Origin: Actinomycetota bacterium | GTDB taxonomy: Bacteria > Actinomycetota > Humimicrobiia > Humimicrobiales > Humimicrobiaceae | Direction: 5' to 3' | DNA length: 9,857 nucleotides | Assembly: GCA_023380915.1 (NCBI GenBank) | Contig: JAMCSM010000149.1 | Span: 1-9,857 of the forward strand | In this document: positions 1 through 5,221 of the stretch, one piece after another | Numbering within the stretch: position 1 is the stretch's first letter | Layout: every line of letters starts with the position of its first letter | Position numbers and translations under genes: made by a program | The notes under the pieces: model-generated | What the model was told of the DNA's origin: nothing | The model's database searches: none | What the model saw: only the letters and a program-made list of their open reading frames with translations

Positions 1-1
1 A

Positions 2-127
2 AAAGCTATTAAAGAATACCTGTACAGTCACAACCAAAATCCGCAGGTATTTGTGTGGAGCGCACCTGTAGAACGTATATTGGAGAAGATTGCCAAATGT
101 AAAGAAGCGTTAGACGCAGTACACTAG
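2..127 (+). CDS. IS630-family transposase, C-terminal fragment (cut by window edge)
   Basis: The frame starting at base 2 is open from the window edge and gives 41 residues before TAG at 125-127. It contains HNQNPQVFVW followed by VERILEKIAKCKEALD, the typical C-terminal tail of IS630-family DDE transposases (YxxxHNxxPxPFxWT, then a short helix). The catalytic residues lie upstream, outside the window. The last coding bases are the element's own end, and the stop codon TAG seems to consist of the TA target dinucleotide (125-126) plus the next host base. IS630-family elements insert at TA, so the transposase frame is apparently closed by the target. The opposite strand at this point is codon 240 of the aminotransferase gene. 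Family assignment is firm; whether the whole element is intact cannot be seen. Confidence 0.85.
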   Translation, partial: KAIKEYLYSHNQNPQVFVWSAPVERILEKIAKCKEALDAVH

Positions 128-844
128 CGCTACTCTAAAACCTGATCTTATTTCATCAAAAATAAGAACTGCATCATTTTCTTGGGTGATTTTCTTAACA
201 CCTTCAAGGAAACCTTCTTTGGGAAGCTCCTTTGAGGATTCAAACGGCTGCATAATAACGCATGCAACTTTTCCTTTATTCTGCTTGAAAACTTTCTCAA
301 GAGAATTTAAATCATTGTAATTAAAAGTTAAAATATCTGCTACAGCACTTTCAGGTACTCCATAAGGTGTTCTGTCAGTTCCAGCTCCTCCATAGCTCCA
401 GTCATGCCATCCGTGATATCCCCATCTTATAACCTTATCTTTTCCAGTATAGACTCTTGCCATTCTGATGGTTGCTCCAGTGGCATCTGAGCCGCTAGTT
501 AAAATTTTAGCCATTTGAGCCCAGGGCATTATTTCAAGCAGTTTTTTAATAAGAGTATTATGAATAGGATGAAATAAAGTAAAGCAAAAACCATTTTTAA
601 TATTTTCTATAACGGCATTATCAACATTTTCATTATTATGACCCAGAACAAGAGGACCGTATGAACAAATCCAGTCAACAAGTTCATTTCCATCAACATC
701 CCATACATGTGAACCTTTGCCATGGCTTAAGAATATCGGATATTTACCGGGTATAAATTTGGAAGGCTGCCTTTCGCTTGTAACTCCCCCGGGGGAAATC
801 TGCTTGGCCTCCTCGTAGTACTTTTCTGATTGGGTGAAATTCAT
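125..844 (-). pseudogene. Class III PLP-dependent aminotransferase (GSA aminomutase-like), truncated by IS630-type insertion
   Basis: Reading from ATG at 844, about 240 native residues match the N-terminal half of glutamate-1-semialdehyde aminomutase-like class III aminotransferases, whose usual length is about 430. Visible motifs are the substrate-side loop PGGVTSERQ (18-26), DVDGNELVDW (49-58), the phosphate-binding TSGSDATGATIRMAR (116-130), the stacking aromatic in GYHGWHDW (142-149) and the pyridine-nitrogen aspartate in FDEIRSGFR (229-237, D230). After RVAL the frame enters the IS630 end and stops after VYCV (stop at 110-112). The PLP-binding lysine lies in the missing half, so no active enzyme is expected. 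The start has a good Shine-Dalgarno (aggag at 851-855, 6 nt before ATG). It is not a typical HemL: the first motifs fit the broader family found in catabolic loci. It lies on the same strand as the transporter block and could be its former last gene. Confidence 0.85.
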
Positions 845-870
845 ATTATTCTCCTATTTTTTATATTTGT

Positions 871-885
871 GGGCTTCACGAAATT
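871..885 (+). repeat. Left terminal inverted repeat of the IS
   Basis: The sequence gggcttcacgaaatt is the exact reverse complement of 2469-2483. It lies 26 bases upstream of the start codon of the truncated aminotransferase gene, so the insertion replaced that gene's native upstream region. Confidence 0.85.
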
Positions 886-1054
886 CAAAATCCCGTACAA
901 ATTAAGGGTTTTGAATTTACACTTGCCCTCCACCTTAAAATCCCGCACAAATTGCAGTTTTTTAAGAGCAAATTTTGACCAAAAAGGCCGATTTTAGGGC
1001 TTCCAGATTGGTGTGGAGGGCAAAAATTTTAATGCTTTAGTTTCGTGAAATCCC
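871..1054. repeat. Possible MITE-like foldback unit with IS-type ends, no ORF
   Basis: This 184-bp stretch begins with the IS end sequence (871-885) and finishes with a diverged inverted copy (tttcgtgaaatccc, 1041-1054). Inside it are a nested inverted pair, ttgccctccac at 923-933 with gtggagggcaa at 1013-1023, and a direct repeat aaaatcccgYacaaatt at 887-903 and 937-953 (16 of 17 identical, 50-bp spacing). A stem with one bulge (881-894 against 906-918) lies next to the left end. No coding frame is recognisable. It could be a nonautonomous derivative mobilised by the adjacent transposase, or simply the long noncoding left arm of a single 1.6-kb element. Confidence 0.5.
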
Positions 1055-1157
1055 TATTTTTAAAATTCTTTTTTAGCCTTATCCAATCTGGTTTTGCTGG
1101 CTTACTTTTTTGCCTCCTCCCCTTTAGAATAGTTTTTTAAATACCACAATTTATTAG

Positions 1158-1176
1158 GACCTTCACGAAATTAAAA
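1158..1176 (+). repeat. Additional inward-facing copy of the IS end, just upstream of the transposase
   Basis: cttcacgaaattaaaa (1161-1176) is identical over 16 bases to the reverse complement of the right end (2468-2483 region). Further out, attagg followed by ac or g is shared with one length difference (1153-1160 against 2481-2487). It overlaps the region of the ribosome binding site and may be the true left end of the autonomous element. Confidence 0.7.
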
Positions 1177-1189
1177 GGAGATAAGGCAA

Positions 1190-2470
1190 ATGGTTCAGCA
1201 CCCATTATTTAATCTTGAGGAAATCTTTGACAAGCCGCTTAGGCGATATGAGCTATTCTTTTCTGTTCTTGATCTATCCAGTCTTGATAAGAGCTCTTGT
1301 ATAGGAAGAAAGCCTATTAAAAGATCTGCAATAGCCAAAGCACTTATCTTTAAGAACCTAAGAAGTATTTCCAGCTTGTCTGATCTTTCATCCGAGCTAT
1401 ATGAGAGACCTTTACTGGCATCAATACTTGGATTTGAGCCGAAAGACAGACCCGTTCCTGTGGAGAGGTTTTCCTGCTTTCTTAAAGATACTGACAATAA
1501 AGTTTTACAGGAAATTAGAATTTCACTGGTAAGAGAGCTTATCGGGCTTGGGATAATAAAGGGAAAGTATCTATCTGTTGACTCCTGTCCAATACTTGCC
1601 AATGTAAAAGAAAATAACTTAAAGACCAATGTAGGGAATCGATTTAAAAAAAGTAAGCCTCCCAAAAATGATAAAGACTGCCGAATCGGGGCTTTTCCAA
1701 CTTTTACATCAAGCAATACCAAGGTTGAATTTTTCTGGGGATACAGAAACCATATAATAAATGATTGCGACTCTGAACTTCCTCTTGCTGAGATTACACT
1801 TGCTGCTAATGTAAGGGGTACCAGTGTAATTATTGGCCAGCTTGATTTTGTAAAGGACAGTCTTGCCTTAAACCCTATAGCTGTTATCGCTGATTCAGAA
1901 TATGATTCTTCTGGTATTATTGAATATATAGTAAAGAATTTGGGTGCAAGGCCAAGAATATCTTTAAATCCCAGAAGGAGCGTGCCTTCTAGTGCAAGAC
2001 TTTCCTCATCCGGAGTACCAATATGCATAGCAGGTTTTGAAATGCTCTCAAGGGGAATCTTTATAGACAGAAAACAGAATAGGAAGCGCCATAAGTTTGT
2101 CTGTCCTATAAAAGGATCAAAAAAGTTTGCAAAAGATCATCCCTATTGCCCCTGGCTCCATCCCCGCTTTGTAGAGGGCAGCGGCTGCTACACTTATTTA
2201 AGAGTTGATGTGGATGAAAGCATTAGGGCGGCTATTGACTATGGATCCGAGTCCTTTAAGAGGGATTTCAATAAAAGAAGCAGTAGTGAAAGAGTGTTTT
2301 CAAGACTTCTTTCAATCCTTATACAAAAGCCCTCAGTTTTTGGTCTTGCCGCTACGGCAAATCTATGCACAATCTCTCATATTACTGTGCTAGCTGTTGC
2401 CTATTTTTCCTCATTTGTCAAAGAACCTAATAAAATTCGGTTTGTTAAAAGCTTTCTACCGAATTTTTAA
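1190..2470 (+). CDS. DDE transposase (DUF772-like N-terminus plus DDE_Tnp_1-like core; IS5/IS1182/IS4 type)
   Basis: The 426-residue frame is intact and starts at ATG 1190 behind aggag (1176-1180). Residues 40-100 (RKPIKRSAIAKALIFKN through PVPVERFSCFL) resemble the helical N-terminal domain of IS5/IS1182-type transposases. The likely catalytic triad is D131 (LSVDSCP), D235 (IADSEYD) and E367 in SSSERVFSRL, the last matching the family's R-x-x-x-E-R-x-F-x-x-L motif. A cysteine-bearing stretch (C305, C320, C333 in VCPIKG, PYCPW and GSGCY) lies between the second D and the E, as in several members with a CP...C insert. The protein would bind the element's ends and catalyse its transposition. 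No stop or frameshift is seen, so it could be active. The 3' end forms a hairpin and its TAA leads directly into the right inverted repeat. Exact IS family is uncertain. Confidence 0.88.
   Translation: MVQHPLFNLEEIFDKPLRRYELFFSVLDLSSLDKSSCIGRKPIKRSAIAKALIFKNLRSISSLSDLSSELYERPLLASILGFEPKDRPVPVERFSCFLKDTDNKVLQEIRISLVRELIGLGIIKGKYLSVDSCPILANVKENNLKTNVGNRFKKSKPPKNDKDCRIGAFPTFTSSNTKVEFFWGYRNHIINDCDSELPLAEITLAANVRGTSVIIGQLDFVKDSLALNPIAVIADSEYDSSGIIEYIVKNLGARPRISLNPRRSVPSSARLSSSGVPICIAGFEMLSRGIFIDRKQNRKRHKFVCPIKGSKKFAKDHPYCPWLHPRFVEGSGCYTYLRVDVDESIRAAIDYGSESFKRDFNKRSSSERVFSRLLSILIQKPSVFGLAATANLCTISHITVLAVAYFSSFVKEPNKIRFVKSFLPNF
2432..2467 (+). terminator. Hairpin overlapping the transposase stop region
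   Basis: aaaattcggt (2432-2441) and accgaatttt (2458-2467) form a perfect 10-bp stem around a 16-base loop. The 3' arm ends in a T run directly before the TAA stop and the right IS end. The form fits an intrinsic terminator embedded in the last codons. It could equally be a subterminal palindrome used for transposase recognition. Confidence 0.5.
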
Positions 2471-2483
2471 TTTCGTGAAGCCC
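2469..2483 (-). repeat. Right terminal inverted repeat of the IS
   Basis: aatttcgtgaagccc is the exact reverse complement of 871-885. Its first two bases are part of the transposase stop codon TAA (2468-2470), so the gene runs fully to the element's end. Confidence 0.85.
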
Positions 2484-2512
2484 TAATTATATTTACTAAT
2501 AAAATATCGATC

Positions 2513-2663
2513 TGAACCTCAAAAGTTGGACACAGTATTATCTAAGTTAAAACTAACTGATGGGTCTTGATTTTATCGTTATTAAATTTATTTTCAAATT
2601 CTCCAGGCTTAAATAGCAGCATAGTGAAGAATAATATTCTCACAGAATTACTAGTTAAATCTA
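2513..2663 (-). mobile_element. Decayed IS3-family (IS150-like) fragment: terminal repeat and frameshifted OrfB C-terminus
   Basis: tgaacctcaaaagttggaca, starting at 2513, has the form of an IS3/IS150-group terminal repeat. Reading inward on the minus strand, the frame ending at TAG 2542-2544 gives PGEFENKFNN followed by DKIKTHQLVLT from about 2607. This is what follows YLSP at the end of IS3-family OrfB proteins. One base further upstream the frame must shift: tat-tct-tca-cta-tgc-tgc-tat-tta-agc reads YSSLCCYLS, a damaged version of IHSSLGYLSP. Another shift leads into SNSVRI, recalling YNNERI. At least two frameshifts and substitutions show long decay. The rest of the element, including catalytic residues and the other end, is absent. 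The upstream limit is approximate. Confidence 0.7.
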
Positions 2664-2750
2664 TGATTTTGAAGACTTTGTCAATAGATCCAATTTGTGT
2701 TACTTCTAAAAATATTAAAAATTACTACATTAGGATTTTTATCATAACAT
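2664..2750. other. AT-rich spacer downstream of the UroD-like gene
   Basis: This stretch lies between the IS3 remnant and the end of the UroD-like gene. It may contain further unrecognisable IS3 sequence. No strong stem with a T tract was found, so no terminator can be assigned to the minus-strand transcript here. Confidence 0.4.
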
Positions 2751-3800
2751 CTAATCTTTAATTTTAATTGGATAACGACCAAAATATCTTGCTGCATCAA
2801 TCATCGCAAGGAAATTTTCTGGCTTTACATGAGAATGTATACCACTACTTGATGATAAAATAAACCTTCCATCAGGACTTGCTATTTTTATACATTCCTT
2901 GACAGCTATTTTAACATCCTCTGGTTTACCAAATACCATTAAATTAGCACTATCAACATTGCCATGCAGTGTTATTTTATTACCATAAATCTTTTTAACT
3001 TTAGCTATATCCATCCCTGCATTTGTTTCGACAGGATTGTAAGAATCAATATCTGAGTCAACTAACATATCTAATAATGACCATATATTACCATCGCTAT
3101 GTTTCATAAAAGGTATATTTCTTCTCTTAGCAGTGCTAATAACCTCTATTAATCCCGGAAGAATTAATTCTCTAAAATGTTGTTCCGAAACAAAAGGTCC
3201 TAATTTGCTACAGTAGTCTTCACAATCAATTATAACATCTGCACCATAATCGATTGCATGTTTTTCTAATTCTACAAAATAATTAACTACCATTTGAGTT
3301 AAATGTTTCGCAAAATCTGGATTTACAATGTAATCCATTAACAAATTATCAAAACCACGAATAAATGAAGGATACAAAAAAGAACTATGCATCCCAAAGA
3401 TAATGGCCTTTTTTCCCTTAAATCTATCAACAGCAGCTCTTAAAGTAGTGAGTCTTATAGGATCATGAGGATTAGGTATCTTATAATTATTCAAAAAATC
3501 ATTAGGGTTATCATTTTTAATTAATGGTTCTAAAGGTAAAGGCCATGAATCACCTTCATTATCTCTAAAATGACGCAAACAACCAAAATGATCTTTTTTA
3601 ACATTAGAACTCACTTCTAACCAAGGAATATCTTCAAATATTACAATCCCATCTATGTCAACATTATCATAAAAATCTAATATTGAAGCACATGGCATTA
3701 TTTTTTCTCTAATGTTTTTTTCTATCACTACTTCTACTATAGGAACCATATCTGGTATCTCTCCCTTTAAAGTAGCCAACACCCTTTCGACAGAGTTCAT
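2751..3800 (-). CDS. Uroporphyrinogen decarboxylase (URO-D) family protein, function unknown
   Basis: The protein has 349 residues from the preferred start at 3800. An ATG at 3818 is in frame but has no ribosome binding site, whereas aaaggg lies 9 nt before 3800. The N-terminus SVERVLATLKGEIPDMVPI matches the opening of the family. GADVIIDCEDYCSKLGPFVS (186-205), FMKHSDGN (231-238), LHGNVDS (278-284) and SSSSGIHSHVKPENF (316-330) follow the TIM-barrel pattern of UroD-like and cobamide methyltransferase (MtaA/MtbA) proteins. It is not HemE, because the PxWxMRQAGR signature is absent. It also lacks the His-x-Cys...Cys zinc ligands of MtaA/MtbA: the positions read H234-S235-D236 and serine at 316-319. 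Cytoplasmic, with no signal peptide. As last gene after the transporter it probably acts on the imported compound or its product. No corrinoid protein gene is nearby. Fold assignment is strong; the reaction is unknown. Confidence 0.85.
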   Translation of the reverse strand: MNSVERVLATLKGEIPDMVPIVEVVIEKNIREKIMPCASILDFYDNVDIDGIVIFEDIPWLEVSSNVKKDHFGCLRHFRDNEGDSWPLPLEPLIKNDNPNDFLNNYKIPNPHDPIRLTTLRAAVDRFKGKKAIIFGMHSSFLYPSFIRGFDNLLMDYIVNPDFAKHLTQMVVNYFVELEKHAIDYGADVIIDCEDYCSKLGPFVSEQHFRELILPGLIEVISTAKRRNIPFMKHSDGNIWSLLDMLVDSDIDSYNPVETNAGMDIAKVKKIYGNKITLHGNVDSANLMVFGKPEDVKIAVKECIKIASPDGRFILSSSSGIHSHVKPENFLAMIDAARYFGRYPIKIKD

Positions 3801-3809
3801 GGTTCTCAT

Positions 3810-3815
3810 CCCTTT
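3810..3815 (-). promoter_or_regulatory. Ribosome binding site deciding the UroD-like start
   Basis: On the minus strand aaaggg ends 9 nt before ATG 3798-3800. The earlier in-frame ATG (3816-3818) is preceded only by A-rich sequence and lies upstream of this site, so translation from 3800 is favoured. Confidence 0.6.
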
Positions 3816-3891
3816 CATTCAATTTTTTTTTATATATTAATAGCTTGCTTCATTAAATATTTATTAATAAAACTTTACTTAGAATTTCAAC

Positions 3892-3929
3892 AATTAGGAG
3901 TTCTAACACAGGGTTTAGAACTCCTAATT
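3892..3929 (-). terminator. Strong hairpin between binding-protein and UroD-like genes
   Basis: Positions 3892-3906 and 3915-3929 are perfectly complementary over 15 bp with an 8-base loop. The hairpin lies 25 bases beyond the stop of the binding-protein gene. In the minus-strand transcript the bases after it (ttgttgaaattct) are only moderately U-rich; on the plus strand the following run is richer in T. It may be a partial terminator, or a 3' stabilising hairpin that raises binding-protein mRNA relative to the UroD-like gene. Confidence 0.65.
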
Positions 3930-3954
3930 AAATTTTAATATTTTTAATTTACTA

Positions 3955-5028
3955 TCACTGCTGATATAACAAATCCACATTTTCTTTGGTTATAACAACA
4001 GCACCTGTATATATATTATCTGGCATAGTAACAACTTTTGCTTTTTCATTGTCATTTGTTATCGGGATATCTCTTCCTGATTCTACATAATTTATAAGAA
4101 CCACTGCAGCCCAGTAAGGAGTTGATACAGTTTTAGCTGCTACAGAAGACTTAATAACACCTTCTTTTATTAAGTCAAGAGTAGTATTATCCCTATCACA
4201 ACATAATATAGTAAGCTTATCAGTTACCCCCATTTCTTTTGCAGCAGTTGCAATTGCAGGTCCTGATGATGCATTAATACCAATATAAGCAGTTAGATCT
4301 GGATGAGTTTGTAGGAGAGCTTTGGCTGCATTTGCCCCTGTCTGGATATCTGCCTTATCCTCAGTTTGACCAACTATTTCCCAACTTGGATAATCTTTTA
4401 GAAAATCTTTTAAACCTTGGATTCTAAGCTCTGAATTAGCAGCACCAGCATTAGTAGAAATGGCAAGTGTTCCTTTTTCTCCAGAAGCTTCTATTAAATT
4501 TTTACCTAACTGAATACCATAATCATAATTATTAACCCCGATAAAACAGAGTCTACCACTTTCCTTTATATCTGATTCAAATGTAACAATAGGAATACCT
4601 GCTTCTATAGCTTTCTTGATGCTAGGTATTATAGTTGGATCAAATGCAGCAACCATTATACCAGTTGGTTTCTGACCAATAGCTTGTTCCAATGCATCAG
4701 CCTCCCCTTGCCAATTTACATCCATTGGTCCAACTATAGTTAAATTTATACCTAATGCTTTTTTTGCATATTCCACACCCTTAGTTACATCAGCCCAGTA
4801 AGGATGTTGCCAATTTACTCCAACTACTATAATGTTAACGTCCTTTGCCTGCGGTTTTGAAGTTGTTTCTGCAGAAACTGTTGTTGTAGTTTCTGCAGCA
4901 ACTGCAGTTGTTTCAGCTGCGGCAGTTGTCTCAGTAGTAGTTGTGGTCTTGCAGCCTGATAGTATAGCCAAAGTAAAAGCCAACACTGCAACGACACAAA
5001 CTACAAATAAAATTCTTACCTTTCTCAT
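3955..5028 (-). CDS. Sugar-type ABC transporter substrate-binding lipoprotein (RbsB-like)
   Basis: The 357-residue protein starts at 5028 behind aggag (5036-5040, 7-nt spacing). Residues 1-26 form a lipoprotein signal with lipobox LSGC (C26). Residues 27 to about 60 are a Thr/Ala/Glu-rich flexible linker. The rest is a type I periplasmic binding fold (Peripla_BP_4): DVNIIVVGVNWQHPYWADVTKG opens lobe one, IMVAAFDPTIIPSIKKAIEAGIPIVTFESD is the typical middle strand-helix-strand ending in a likely ligand-contacting aspartate, and GINASSGPAIATAAKEMG and CCDRDNTTLDLIKEG belong to lobe two. It would sit anchored outside the membrane and deliver ligand to the two permeases encoded upstream. The TPYWAAVVLINYVESGRDIP segment is also usual for sugar binders. 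The ligand cannot be deduced. The gene stands apart from the permease genes by 193 nt, suggesting separate or boosted expression. Confidence 0.9.
   Translation of the reverse strand: MRKVRILFVVCVVAVLAFTLAILSGCKTTTTTETTAAAETTAVAAETTTTVSAETTSKPQAKDVNIIVVGVNWQHPYWADVTKGVEYAKKALGINLTIVGPMDVNWQGEADALEQAIGQKPTGIMVAAFDPTIIPSIKKAIEAGIPIVTFESDIKESGRLCFIGVNNYDYGIQLGKNLIEASGEKGTLAISTNAGAANSELRIQGLKDFLKDYPSWEIVGQTEDKADIQTGANAAKALLQTHPDLTAYIGINASSGPAIATAAKEMGVTDKLTILCCDRDNTTLDLIKEGVIKSSVAAKTVSTPYWAAVVLINYVESGRDIPITNDNEKAKVVTMPDNIYTGAVVITKENVDLLYQQ
4860..4960 (-). repeat. Low-complexity tract encoding the Thr/Ala/Glu linker
   Basis: The minus strand consists of repeated act/aca/gca/gaa codons, with recurring units such as gttgtttctgcag on the plus strand (near 4863 and again in variant form near 4890). 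It encodes the spacer between lipidated Cys26 and the binding domain. Such tracts often change length by slippage. Confidence 0.6.
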
Positions 5029-5221
5029 TTTCTTACTCCTTTTTTTTAATTCCTTTTGATTAATTTAAGAATTTAAAAACACATAGACTTTTCACATCAC
5101 CTCCTATCGTGTTAATGCTGTTAGTTACTAAATACTGAAGTTGCTTAGTAAATAATCTATATTAATTTTTCAATGATCTTTGACAATTTAATATTTTTTT
5201 TAATCTTTTTTTAAAAAACAT
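5029..5221 (-). promoter_or_regulatory. 193-nt leader upstream of the binding-protein gene
   Basis: The longest gap within the transporter genes. Read on the minus strand, ttgtca (5181-5186) could be a -35 box, with a poor -10 such as taatat (5159-5164, 16-bp spacing). Then come the palindrome ttagttactaa (5121-5131) and an inverted pair ttactaa/ttagtaa (5125-5131, 5145-5151). After these lie a very strong Shine-Dalgarno with a mini-ORF, and the Shine-Dalgarno of the binding-protein gene itself. An internal promoter or translational leader is plausible. The promoter boxes are weak; the palindromes could be an operator or chance in AT-rich DNA. Confidence 0.4.
5060..5095 (-). CDS. Possible 11-codon leader peptide ORF
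   Basis: On the minus strand aggaggtgat (5096-5105) is immediately followed by GTG and a frame reading VKSLCVFKFLN, then TAA (5060-5062). The ribosome binding site matches 10 bases of the conserved 16S 3' end, far stronger than that of any other gene here. Spacing from AGGAGG to GTG is only 4 nt, which is short. The peptide may be a leader affecting binding-protein translation, or the site may be a standby ribosome site. No homology is claimed. Confidence 0.3.
   Translation of the reverse strand: MKSLCVFKFLN

Larger units (their letters stand above)
845..1189. other. 345-base gene-free stretch between aminotransferase pseudogene and transposase
   Basis: Positions 845-870 are the remaining leader of the aminotransferase gene, with its Shine-Dalgarno at 851-855. 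Positions 871-1054 are the foldback unit. Positions 1055-1157 are AT-rich with pyrimidine runs and no recognisable gene; ccaatctgg at 1083-1091 is an inverted copy of 1003-1011, linking this part to the foldback unit. Positions 1158-1176 are a further copy of the IS end. The transposase Shine-Dalgarno (aggag, 1176-1180) lies 9 nt before its ATG. No convincing transposase promoter was found. Confidence 0.6.
871..2483 (+). mobile_element. Insertion sequence with DDE (IS5/IS1182/IS4-like) transposase and terminal inverted repeats
   Basis: The outer ends are perfect 15-bp inverted repeats: gggcttcacgaaatt at 871-885 and its reverse complement at 2469-2483. Extended inward they match at 24 of 27 positions. 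Between them lie a long noncoding left part and one intact transposase gene. A second inward-facing copy of the end sequence (cttcacgaaattaaaa, 1161-1176) sits just before the transposase and matches the right end over 16 bases without a mismatch. The autonomous element may therefore be only about 1153-2487, with a separate small unit at 871-1054. No clean target duplication touches the ends. TTATATTT occurs on both sides (861-868, 2487-2494) but is offset by 2 and 3 bases. Confidence 0.75.

Noticed and set aside
860..888. Hybrid promoter on the minus strand: ttgaat in the IS end and tataaa in the flank with 17-bp spacing
   Set aside because: The boxes are good, but the predicted transcript would start within the Shine-Dalgarno of the aminotransferase pseudogene, leaving no usable leader; the gene is also broken.
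1195..2028. Long minus-strand open frame (277 codons) inside the transposase gene
   Set aside because: It is the antisense shadow of the transposase gene, which has clear DDE motifs and a ribosome binding site; the antisense protein has no recognisable domain.
2567..2761. Plus-strand open frame of 64 codons
   Set aside because: It runs over the IS3 relic and AT-rich spacer, has no good ribosome site or recognisable motif, and the minus strand explains the sequence better.
2751..3800. HemE (heme biosynthesis uroporphyrinogen decarboxylase)
   Set aside because: The N-terminal arginine motif of HemE is missing and no heme biosynthesis gene is nearby apart from the GSA-like aminotransferase, which also lacks a specific HemL context.
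5096..5105. ATCACCTCCT on the plus strand, as at the 3' end of 16S rRNA
   Set aside because: The flanking bases do not resemble 16S rRNA; it is better read as a Shine-Dalgarno on the minus strand.
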